Below are positions 48,437 through 59,658 of a stretch of 64,000 bases of DNA, piece after piece. Positions within the stretch are counted from its first letter, which is position 1, and each line of letters starts with the position of its first letter. The stretch is from Onchocerca volvulus (lineage: Eukaryota > Nematoda > Chromadorea > Rhabditida > Onchocercidae): assembly GCA_000499405.2 (NCBI GenBank), contig HG738137.1, positions 18,920,605 to 18,984,604 of the forward strand, in the 5' to 3' direction. A model generated the notes under the pieces. It did not search any database. It saw only the letters and a program-made list of their open reading frames with translations, and had not been told where the DNA came from. The position numbers were made by a program, and so were the translations under genes.

Positions 48437-51400
48437 ATGAGTCTGGTGTCGGAGAATTTCATCGATATTAAACCAGATCGATCGTTGCTTGATGCTAATT
48501 TTGATGGTTACAAATTATCGCTTGAACCTTTCCCAATTTACAGTCATTCCTTGGAAGTGCCAGGTCTGTTCTTTTACTATTTCTGTATTTTTTTTTTTAT
48601 GTTAATAATCTGTCCAAATTTTTATTCTTTGTAGTAAAGCTGTCGGATACTTCTTTGTTATATCCTTGTCCGAATAGTATCATTTTACTCTTAATTAAAT
48701 TATTGACACTGGTAGTGATTCTTAATTATGTGATGTAAACGAACTATTCAGATTAAATTCGTAGCTGAGTACTATTCAGATTAAATTCATAGCTCAGTTT
48801 TCAAGTTGAGAATGATTATTGTATCATCCGAAAAAATCGAGGCAATTCAATAATAATCCAGTAATAAATAAAATGAATAACCAAACTGATATCTTAAAGG
48901 ATATTTTAAGTGCGGGAATTACAAACGAGAAATATTCAGTATGGATTCGAACATATCAAATTGTTTAACGATATCAATTATCTAACATATGATCCTTATG
49001 CATCCGATTCTGGACACAGGCGATTCATGACTATTTTGCAGGGCTTTCATTTATGCTCAATCACTTTTGATATTAGGGTAATTAAATTCCTACTATGTAT
49101 TTCTTGACTTACTTTGATTTCATGGGTATAATTCTTATTAACATTTTAGTTTGTAGATTCAGTTAAAACACTTTTACTGAATCTGAGATTAAGTATTTGG
49201 ATAATTTTAATATTTAATTAGATAATCATTATCTGGTCTTCAAATAATTTCTAGGTAATATTAAGTGATTTTTCAGATAATTGCATAATTTTTAAACACG
49301 ACTTGGTTTTTTACAAAGAAGTTTAGTTTTAATTAATAGTGAGGTATTTTTATTACATAATCACATTCTGAATGACATTAGCAGTAAATGACGAAAGACA
49401 TTCTATTGCTTTGCAAGAAATTCCAGAATATAACGAAGATTTTCATTTTTTTGATAAATCGATTTTTGCTTGCAAATCTTACCAAAGAAATGTTCATCAT
49501 GGTTGCAAGCACTTTTTATTGGCAAATTTGTCGCTCAGAATTTTGCAGACAAGGAAATTCTCAGTTTGCAAAAACTCTACGGTTATCGCTGCACCATTTG
49601 ATGAAGAAGAAATGCAAGATCGATATCCAGCTACAGTATCATTTCCAGACGCTGGCTATGCCTTCGTATCTAATGGATTTGGTCATCTTGCAATGTATAT
49701 TACGGGTGACCGATGCAATATGACAGTTTGGGAGGTCGTCACAAAATTTTCATCTCTTTTTTCTTAGTGTGAATTTTCAAAAAAAAAATGGAGTTACGTC
49801 ATACCAGCTTTTTTTTTTTACTTATTTATAGTTTACTGTTCTTAGTTTGATTTTTTAAGTGTGTGAATGCGTTTAATTTAGGAATGTTTAAGTGTCCAGC
49901 CACTTATTATTGATAGTGAAGTAAGCTCATTTATAATTATTGAAAGCCGTTATATGGAAAGCAAGTATGACGTATTATTACGATCTGTTGTGCCCAGCAA
50001 AAAGTCTTCAAATCAAGGGAATTTTTCAAATAAACTAATTTGGTTAACTGTTATCAGCGGTCAGTGTTTTTGTCTTGATTGGATTTCCAGAAATTTGTTG
50101 ATTTGAAAATGGTGTAATTTGGACTGATAGATTTCACTTAATGTTTTTATACGTTGTGGCATACTTTCTTAAACATTAGAAAATTCTTTTTATGTAGTCA
50201 GAACAAGAGACATGAGACGCAGGAAGAAGCCAATAATATTGAATGAAACTTATATTGATAAAGGCCTCAAATTATATATTCATGTATTTTCAGTTATCAG
50301 GTATTTTCATTCTAAGCTTTTTTTTTTTTTTTCAGAAGATGGAAAAATGAAAGTAACTGAGATTCGTAATATCATATGCACCGGTCATATTGAAATGGTG
50401 ACATTCGAAAAGTTGCCCGAAAGCTTAATTATTGTTAGTACTGGTGATTTAAGTTTTTGTGGAAATGGAGTAAGTACATCGGATAATACAGATCAGGAAA
50501 TGAAGAAGGAATACGATAAAGGTTTTTCGAAAGATTTTTTATAGGAGTTAAATTTTTTTTTAACAGTGAAATTTATAAAATTTTCAGTTCATTATTTTAG
50601 AAGTTGAAACTGCGGAACTGACGAGGAAGAGATATGCTTGGTCTCAAACAGGAACAGATGTTACAGCAATATTCACTTGTGACGAGACAATTTCAAAAAA
50701 AAATGTTTCATTATCGCTGAGTGCGACATCTATTCACTTGTCAGTAAACGACACAATACTTGTCGGTGGCATTCTTGGTGGCTTAGTTGATCCAACGTCA
50801 TCAACTTATACTATCGATGATAACAAGTGAATTGCTTATTTACGATACCGATGCCATTGATTTTAGTGTGCTTCCCAACCCCATTATATCATTTAGTATT
50901 TGCTCATTTATAACACATCAGTTTCTCAAGGTAGTTTTTTTTACCATTGGGAATATTCCCTTTTTTTTTTTTTTTTTTTTTCTTGTTCATAATATATTTT
51001 TTAGTAAAAGACTTTCTGTTTGAGGTTAGAATTATTTTTGGCTAAAAATGAAGGAAGTTTGACTAATTGGTCAGAATTGGTTCTGGGTGACAACCAAGGC
51101 ATCTATGAAATTGATCCAGAATCTTTGAGTAATGCTACGAAGATGCTAGAGCGTTTCACATCCGAATCGCAGGTTTGAACAGTTAATGATATATTTTATG
51201 GATATCAGATTTCTATAATTCTGTTTCTAAATTTCTTTTTAAATTTGGATGCAGAATTCGTCGTTCAGGTTCTAGATAACTGTGGAGCTTGTCAGAATTT
51301 TAACACCGAACAAATGGAAGATTGTGATATTAATGCGGATGACATTTGTAAAATTCGTTGGTTAAATTGCGCTTTACAAAAATTAAATTATGAGGTGATT

Positions 51401-52442
51401 ATTATTACTTTAGTTAGGAATCGAGATATTTAATTTGCTTATAGTGTTCTCCCTTGTAAAACTTTAGGACTGACCAGAAACTGTTGCATTTTTAAATACA
51501 ATTTTATATTTGCGAATAAAAATGGTGGTGTATTAATAATTTCACTAATATTGAAATATAAACGAAAAATTGGATTAATACTATCGCTGTGTTTTATTTT
51601 TTAAATATTACCATAATAACATATGTTTTCAGAGTGATATAACTACACATAATATCTTGTTTTCTGTATGTTTGGATTTTGGTCCACGTTTCCTTTGTAT
51701 CCGCATGGACGTTGACGGCATTTTATGGAAATTTACAGAGGAAAATAGAAAAATTCAACATCATGCAACATTCAATGCATTCGGATATGTTCAGGTAGTT
51801 TGAAGTTGTAGAAATTTGTTAAATTGTAATTCTTACAGAAAATTTTTTTTTTTTTTTAATACGGAATATATAAACTTGTTATCTGAAAATCGAGTTTTTT
51901 CGCTTTGCAAATTATATTGAAAATTGAAGATATCTTAATAAAAAAAAGATGGACTGCCTTGAAATATTTATTTATCACATTTATATTTCAACAATTTTCA
52001 TGGAAGTAAGTAATCCGGCTTGTTGTTCTATATATTTGGAATATTTTTTAGGCATCTAAAACGCAGCGAAAATTCAGTACCTGTCCAGCTGACTGTTCTT
52101 ACGCTGTTATTGTCGAGGCAAAACGACACGCATTTGTTTATTGGCAACCATCTACTATAACTTCGGGTATTTCGTCATCTATATTACATTGTTTATAATA
52201 AAGTAAGTATTTAGGCACTTTTATGCGAGTTATTTTCAGATTTGCGGAACCGGAAAACAGGCCGTCAAGTTGCTGGAGTTGCTAAGCAGCAACTTATATC
52301 TTTATCTAAGCCTTCTGAATTCTGCGATACTAGTGCTGTAATGGAGAATATTGTTGGTGTTCATGCTGATAATGAATTTCTTTTTATTTTAACTACTACC
52401 GATATTTTCGCTGTGCTTTTAAAAGATCCTTCTCAATTATAA
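48437..52442 (+). CDS. nudcd1: NudC domain-containing protein 1 (NUDCD1/CML66)
   Basis: Cytosolic/nuclear protein with a CS (p23/NudC-like) domain set between beta-propeller-like halves, a presumed Hsp90-linked co-chaperone. Exons: 48437-48563, 48911-49077, an exon ending at 49734, 49882-50059, 50336-50521, 50601-50826, 51025-51172, 51269-51394, 51633-51794, 52052-52166 and 52240-52442. Family signatures: FDGYKLSLEPFPIY at the start, AWSQTGTDVTAIFTCDETIS (start of the CS domain), NWSELVLGDNQG, HHATFNAFGYVQASK and NRKTGRQVAGVAKQQLISLS near the end, closing on LKDPSQL. The exon containing NDERHSIALQEIPEYNEDFH has the expected sequence, but its acceptor (about 49358-49395) does not join the preceding donor in phase, so a micro-exon or shifted site is likely. 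An open frame at 50212-50330 is intronic. Confidence 0.93.
48743..48798. repeat. 28 bp tandem duplication in NUDCD1 intron 1
   Basis: ACTATTCAGATTAAATTC followed by (G/A)TAGCT(G/C)AGT occurs at 48743-48770 and 48771-48798, two mismatches. Confidence 0.85.
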
Positions 52443-52672
52443 CAGTTAGTCTCTCGATTGTATAAAGCTGTTAAATTTTGATAATTTGTTGAGAATCTAT
52501 AGAAATAGTAATTTAAACGCATACGTAACAATAATAGAATTTTGAACTGCGTTTTTGTAATGCGTATGATGATTCTGTATTATTTTACAATTTTTTATTT
52601 TTGCAATAATGGGAGAATCAATATAAATTTCAGTGATATAACTGTTTTCTTGTATCTGCTTGTTAATTTGCA

Positions 52673-52678
52673 AATAAA
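52673..52678 (+). terminator. Candidate poly(A) signal AATAAA for NUDCD1
   Basis: Canonical hexamer about 230 bp after the NUDCD1 stop at 52440-52442. Confidence 0.35.
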
Positions 52679-53121
52679 AATTTTGAATAAGGTGTTTTAC
52701 CTAGTTTACGTGAAAACTATATGTTGCATACTCCTATTGTCGAAATTATATAAAATCAGATTTAAAGAAAAGTAGTAAATGCAGCATCGTTATTATCATC
52801 ATTTCATCACGAATATCGAACTGCCATATCAAACATATAGAAATCTCATTGTGGGATTTTTATACCTATATTTAACTTAATCTTCGGATTTTTCACTCTG
52901 ACCCAATATTGGTTTGATTGAATGACCATATTGTTGCAGATTCGCTTCTTTATAGCATATCTATTGCTTTCTTAACTACTGATAGCTCGTGGAGGTTTGT
53001 TTATCTTCTTTTTCTTTCTAATCACTGCATTTAGGAATTAGGCAGGCTGCTGTTGGGTGTGTAATGGCCTTTTTTTTCAGGCACCAATGAATATAGAGTG
53101 TAATAAAATTGTTATAGGAGT

Positions 53122-55045
53122 ATGTCTTTGTCGTTTGTGGATGATCACTTCCAATTTGCTGAAATGAACATCAGGTATATGGGCAATATGGATGAAACTA
53201 TGGCAATGGTACGTCGAGCAGTGCGGATGGGTTACGACTGTATCGTAATTAATACTGATATAGGACAGATGATGCAGGAAAATGTAAATCTGGTAAGTCT
53301 TTTCTTGCAAAGAAAGCAGAAGTAATAGGTCATCATCCATTGTTTATCTCAGAAACAAAGATTCAAAGCTCCGGAAGTTATCTGGGAACAGGTAATCAAA
53401 ATTATAATCTCTTTGAGAGTGCTCACAAAATGGATGAAAAACTGAAATGAATGGACATTGAAATGAATGGACATATTAACAAATTAGTCAGCTTTGCTAT
53501 TTTCCATTTTTTCTAACTTTTTTAGGGAACAAATAAATACTGTTCATTCGTTTTAGGGTAATGAACCACCACGCAAGAAAAAGAAGAAAAATGCTAAAGA
53601 ACGGAATGTTATTCCAGATCCAGTTATCATTAATTGTGCCGAATTGGATACGAGTATGCTTGAAGCAAATGGGAAACATCTCAGAATTTTCAAGTGCATC
53701 ATGAATTTTTTTTTTCACTTTCAAATAGATATGATTTTGTATTTGGTATAATGGTTGAGTTCTAATTTTTTGATTTTCTAGTTATAATTCCTATTTATTT
53801 GAAAAAAATAGGACTTTGCATGAAGTTATGTTAAGTGGTTCAACAGTGAATTACTCGAACCACCGTCCTAATTCATTTCAACTTTTAGTCGCTTGACTAC
53901 TACAGTGTCAAGCAGCACAGAGGTTCATTTACTAATGCATCATCCTCAGTTGAAAAAATACGATTTAATCGCCGTACGTCCATCGGATGATCAGATTCTT
54001 CAGACGCTAAGCAAAAAGGGTGATTTTGTTGATATTATCACTTACGAACAGGCATCAACGTCTGTTGGCTGGCTCAATAAAAGCAAGGTTGCATTTCCAG
54101 GATCTTCAAACAAAAATTTTTTTCCAAAAAATCTTTTTTATCTGGATAAAGTTTGATTAATGTTCATTTTTTTTCAAAGAAATGGTTGTAAAACTTAATT
54201 GAAGATCACGCCTAAATCTACCCATAGCATTATAATTAGTCATATGTTTTCCAGCTGCAGATTTTTTAATAATATGCAAGTGTTTATATGCTATAATTTT
54301 GTTCCAGATTATTCAACTTTGCATTAGCGATGGTATAACGTTCGAGATCACCTATGCGGATGCTTTAAAAGACAGCAGTCAAAGACGGGAGGTATTCTTC
54401 TTAGTTATTAAGCCATAGCATATGGATTTGGATAGGTGCTAGAAAATAGTTTTTGTTAATTAACACCAGTTTTCCTTTCTTTTTCGTATTCAACATTGCT
54501 TAAATTTTTTTCAATATTTGGCTGGTAAATTTTGAAACAGTTTCAGTAGTTTCAGGTATTAACAAATGGTCGACAGCTTTTAATGTCTACAAAAGGTGGT
54601 GATGGGGTTGTGATAGCAAGTGGTGCTGAACGAATGATTGATATCAGGGCACCATATGATGCCGCTAATATTTCAGTTCTTTTTGGTACCCGTCCTGAAT
54701 TTGCTCGGAAATTCATAGCAGGTGAGCGATAAATTTTATTAATTTCGTTTGAAAATCCTTACGTTTTTATTTTGTTTTTGAAAATTTTAGCAGTGAAGTT
54801 TCAAAAAATTTTTTTAAGGTAATGCCAAGAAGACTTTGTTGAGAGCAGAGTCTCGAAAAACATTGAAAGGTGGTGTGTTGGTACGATCCAAAGAAGATTT
54901 ACCGAAAAATCTCATTGTACGTCTAAATGTTATTGAGAAGATTATGAAAATACCTGAATTTCGAGCTCAGCTTGAAATTGTGAAGGGTGAAATAGGAGAA
55001 AAAACCAAAAAAGATGGAATAAAAGAAGAAACTAAAAAGAAATAA
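53122..55045 (+). CDS. rpp30: Ribonuclease P/MRP protein subunit p30
   Basis: TIM-barrel-like protein subunit of nuclear RNase P (5' maturation of tRNA) and RNase MRP. Seven exons: 53122-53292, 53353-53391, 53557-53693, 53889-54087, 54308-54391, 54556-54721 and 54819-55045. All are in phase, giving 340 residues (human RPP30 is 268). Family signatures: AVRMGYDCIVINTDIG near the start, KKYDLIAVRPSDDQILQTL, ISDGITFEITYADALKDSSQ, VVIASGAERMIDIRAPYDAA and ISVLFGTRPEF, RKTLKGGVLVRSK. The longer length comes from a Lys-rich insert (PPRKKKKNAKERN) and a Lys/Glu-rich tail ending KKDGIKEETKKK. The ATG lies 5 bp past TTATAG, a possible spliced-leader acceptor. It is 680 bp downstream of NUDCD1 and about 550 bp upstream of the TRMT10C-like gene, same strand. 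Confidence 0.93.
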
Positions 55046-55594
55046 TGTAGGAAAGATGTAACATTGTTTAAATTCGATTTCATGAGATGGAGCTATTTTA
55101 CTAACTTCGGACTTTGTTACATATTGGACAGAATTATAACTGGCATTTCAGAAGCAAGATTAATCCTTTTTAATTTGTGACAAAAAGTCTTCCCCTCAAA
55201 GTTTTTGTGCTTATTTTCTTGAATGTAAAAAAAAAATATGCAATATTGGTACTGCAGGTTAAATGTCTTTGTTCGTTATCCTTAATTTTGATTGTTATCA
55301 ATTCATATCTATAGAATGCACTAATTTTACCTGTTTTCTTAATAGATAAAAAAAATTTTTAAAGAATATCTCCCATTTTTATTTAAATTCTTGCATTCGT
55401 ATATGTGTTAAAACGGATTCATTTTCATTACTTTTTTTTTCCCCGTCCTTCTATTCTCTTCTTTGCTTCAGGTACCAATCGTCAATTTAGATTCTAGATT
55501 CTTCGCATGCTTGTGCAAACTAACCCTCTATTTGCACAGGTTCTTAATTATGTATAAACGGTAGTGTAGTGTGTTTTAAAAAAGAAAAAAAACC

Positions 55595-58444
55595 ATGTGG
55601 AAGAAGTTTTTGGAGTTTGATCGAGATTCTGTTCGAAATGGTTGGAGAAGAGTGGTATGGAAATTGCAGAAGACATTGGGATTAAATGCACGTTGGCCGG
55701 TGCTATGGAGTAAGTTCAAATTATTTTCATCTTTGAATATCTAAAGATTAATTAATTTTAATTTTGCTTTGAAATTTTGAGCGGAAAACAAGCTGAAATC
55801 TTTGCCTTCTCGACAATTCATCCAAACACTTAATGCTTCGCAACAAAAGCAACTCTCGGGAATCATCACTGAAGTGGAAGTTAGTCAACATTATATCTTG
55901 GATTTTTGAAAATTCAAGTTTTTCCAAGTAGAATACGGCAGTTTTAGGTGATTTATATATTTAGTAATGTATTTTCATTGTTTTATCTTATTATTCTCTG
56001 TTTTATTAGTTGTTTAGATTTGTTTTGTTTTGTTTTTTTCCTTTTTTCTTTCTTTTTTTTTTCTTTTTTTTTTTTTTTTACATTCACCAATGTACCTTTT
56101 TTAAAATTTTGAATTGTGATAATCCTTCAGGTATCTATCAGCAATAAATTCAAGAAAAGATATTTTTTTTTATAGAACAATTAAAGAGGTTATGAGTTTG
56201 AACTAAATGATTGTTCCCAGTAATGAACTACACATCACTGTTTTGAGCGATTTTCTAAATAAGCAAGAATTTCAGATGAATCTTGAATTGAGATGGATCA
56301 TTTTCCCTTGAATTGATGGGTTTTGCTTATGATACTTTTAACTGAAATATACTTTAGTGTTTGTTTGACAACTTCCAGTTTTTAATGAAATTTGAACATT
56401 GATGCAAAATTTGCGAACGAAGGCAAAATCCAAAATAAAAATGCTTGCTTTTAAAATCATGGCAAAAGGTTCGTCTGTTGCAGTTGCTATCTCGTTGTTA
56501 TAATTATTTTCCCGAATACCTATCAGATTCGGACTGGAAAAGGTTGCTTCATTGTGAAACTCAGAAGCAACGATTCAATTATATCAAATTTTGTCACCAG
56601 AAAGAATTAAAAGAGTTGAAATATGAAACGAAACGTCAGCTGAAGGTTTCTGAAAAATTGGGAACTTCGAAACCCACATCAGGATTTGCTATGCTTGTGG
56701 GTACAACACAACGGAGTAAGTTATTTAATTAGTGGTGGCGATCTCCGATAAAACGTGGCCTGAAACCAAGAACAGTCTCTTTTTTGTAAATTTTTGAGCT
56801 CATAATGTAGTTTTACAATCATTTGAAAGGTAGTATTCATTTATCAACCTCGGATCCTTCTTTAAATAGTTTTTTAATATAATCAAAGACTGAATTTTCC
56901 TAAATTTTGCACTATTTTTCTATATATTGTCTTCAGAACGCATTGCTGATCAACGAAGATTAATGAACCATCTACGTAATCTTCAACTGGATCCAAAGCC
57001 TGCACTGCTCGTTGACTGTCGATTTCTGAATGATCTTTCGCCACAAGCTCTTTCTCAAACTTTGATACAACTTTCTTATTTAGCAAGTGAAAACCGAGAT
57101 CGGCGACGCTCTTGGCCCCTCTACTTTTTTAATTTTGATACAAAAAACGAAAGGATCTTGGAAGGACGAGATAGGTTGATCTTTTCGTGAAGATCTATAA
57201 CAAGTATTTCAAAATTTCTGAAAATACATGGCAATCAATTTACTTTGATTACAGGTACTTATCACTGATCAACTCACCAAGAAATGTGTCCCTTACAGTG
57301 TCATCATCCAATTACCTAAATTTTTTCTCTCCTGAAGAAATAATTTATTTAAGTCCTCATGCAGAATTTGATTTGGAGGAGGTATGTTTTAGAACTGAAT
57401 TGTAGAAGAAATTCGAAGAATTTAAATAAATATATATTTAAAGCATAAAAAAAACTGGAAGTTGGTCATTTACTTTTATCTGCAGATAGAAGGCTCAAAA
57501 GCATATGTTTTGGGTGGCATAGTGGATAGGGTTGCGCAGCACCGTCTGCATCCACATGCAACATTATTGGCTGCAAAACAGGATGGAGTCAAAGTGCGCC
57601 GACTTCCTATCGACAGATATATCAAGTTAGTTGTATTTTTTTAATCCTATAATAATCATTGCTCTCGGCACTTAGGAAGCAATTGATCAAGCAATGTGCT
57701 TTTCTAAAAAAGCCTTTTCCACATTGACATGAGTTATTTCCAATTCTTTTGCGACTCATCGGATCAGAAGGAATTATCTCTCAGAAGTTAGAAGCGATAT
57801 ACTGAAAATCGCAATCTTTATGAAATGGTCAAAAAAAAAAAAGAAAGTTTTTTAAGCTGTTTTAATTGCTGATATGAAAGTAATTGTATGTACCTAAATA
57901 ATTTTTGATCATTTTGCATTTCATCATCTTATAACAGCCGATCTTTTTTAAAAATTCCTAATGAAAAATTATGTGTAAAGTCCATATCTTAAATGAAAGA
58001 AAACGATAAAATTCAATTAACAGGTGGAAATCAGGTTCGAGAAGTATGACATTGCTCGCGGTTACATCAATTCTATATAGTGCATATGAATCTTGTGGTG
58101 ATTGGGAAAATGCTTTTAAAAAGTAAGTTTATTTTTCTTAATGAAAACAATGGCAGTGAGCGTTTGATTCCGGAAAATGAATACAATTAAAGTCTTAGTT
58201 TTAGTCAGGAATTTAAAAATTGAAATGTAATGCAGAGACTTTGAAGAAAGAGCGGAAGATAATAAAAGACTTATTTTTAAGCAATAAAAATTTGCTTTCT
58301 TTAAAACACATGCAAACATTTAGATATGTTCCGGTAAGAAATATCAGAGGACCAGAAGAAAAAAATCCCTACGGTCGACGTTTGCATGCATACATACATG
58401 ATTATGAGAGACGCCTCTTAATAGAACTAAATCAAAGATTGTAA
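55595..58444 (+). CDS. TRMT10C/MRPP1-like tRNA (m1R9) methyltransferase
   Basis: SPOUT-type tRNA position-9 methyltransferase. In animals the mitochondrial member TRMT10C (MRPP1) also forms, with an SDR5C1 dehydrogenase, the tRNA-binding part of protein-only mitochondrial RNase P. Eight exons: 55595-55709, 55782-55879, 56484-56715, 56937-57174, 57255-57381, 57486-57625, 58024-58122 and 58324-58444. They agree in phase for 389 residues (human TRMT10C is 403). Signatures: PALLVDCRFLNDLSPQAL, EEIIYLSPHAEFDLEE, and the cofactor-loop motif YVLGGIVDR at residues 277-285 with the family's conserved Asp284, followed by VRRLPIDRYIKW and GDWENAFKK. The N-terminal extension (MWKKFLEFDRDSVRNGWRR) is basic and fits mitochondrial import. 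I prefer TRMT10C over cytosolic TRMT10A/B on length and divergence. Confidence 0.88.
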
Positions 58445-59658
58445 ATGTAATCGAAAATTATGCCACATAAATATGCTGTGCAGAAAAATCAAGTTTTTAA
58501 ATAAAATTATGGCTACAAGTATGGCAAATTTTGTTGTGACAGTTACATATAGCATCAGAGTATATAAAAATAGCATTTTGTAGAGGATTCTTTTTCCAAA
58601 ATATTTTAAAACCAAATCAATCCTAGTGCAATCTATATTTTCGATTTTGGGATGTCTCGCACTAATTTTGGTAATGCCATTCTGACATGTACTCGATCGA
58701 TTAATTTTAAATCGACACTGCACCTGAAATTCTACATCTCAAATATCTAAATTAAGAAATAAAGGACTTTATTATTTAAATTCATAAGAATTGTCCCTGA
58801 AGCTTATGTGTGAAAATTTTTACAAAAAATTTGATGTCTTCCTCATTACTTCCACGGCTTTCTGGCATTTTCATGACCTTGATAAAACATTTACGATTCT
58901 GTTAGTATTTTCATAGCTTGATGCTACCACTACTTTTACGGATTTAACAATGCAGAAAGCAACATCAAAGATAATGTAGACCAAATGTAATGCTCCTCCA
59001 GACAACAACTTAGTACTTGACGTTATGTTCACAAGTAGTACTTAATGGATTAAGGGTACATCACTAATTTATCTCTCCTTGGGGTGACATTCATCTGAAT
59101 GAATAAATGAACTTAATCTACACTTTATCTCTGAAACATTCCACTCATTCCTGCCTTATCCATTATCCCACTTCAGCTAACAAGTGACGAGCATAGGAAG
59201 ATTATATGACGGATTGTTAAGTGTTGTGTGTAGATTATTTTGGCAGTACTTGGAAGAATTTCTATTACTAATAGCTAGACACCTAAACGTTTCCAAATCT
59301 AAAAGTTCAATACCTATGTATCTGCGGTTTACGATGTTTACTACAAAACACATATCCACATATGCATTGTATTTCTCTATCAGCTATTTTCAACTTCATT
59401 CGACACAGACCACATCGTTTTTTCTTTGTCTCATCTTTTATCTGAAACAAATTTATCTGTACAACAATGTACACTGCTGTTATTTTTATTGTTTCCGAAT
59501 ACTCTACTCAATAAGAATAACGGAACTTGAACTAGAAAAACTTCAGCAGATTTTTACAAATGCCAGTTTGTGATATGGACTTCTAGTAAAACTGCTCGAT
59601 CATCTAGTGAAGCATATTTTTTAGTGATGTAATCATATTACTATGTAAAAGATGGATG
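58445..59658. other. Intergenic, convergent 3' ends
   Basis: Spacer between the TRMT10C-like gene and the ubiquitin-like gene on the other strand. A minus-strand acceptor-like TTTTTCTAG near 59546 could begin a further terminal exon of the latter (FKFRYSY then stop), but nothing proves it. Otherwise nothing supported. Confidence 0.4.
58500..58505 (+). terminator. Candidate poly(A) signal AATAAA
   Basis: Canonical hexamer 56 bp after the stop of the TRMT10C-like gene. Confidence 0.5.

Noticed and set aside
50212..50335. Open frame MRRRKKPIILNETYIDKG as a NUDCD1 exon
   Set aside because: Direct joining of 50059 to 50336 keeps phase and matches the NUDCD1 family. The intervening frame has no usable donor.
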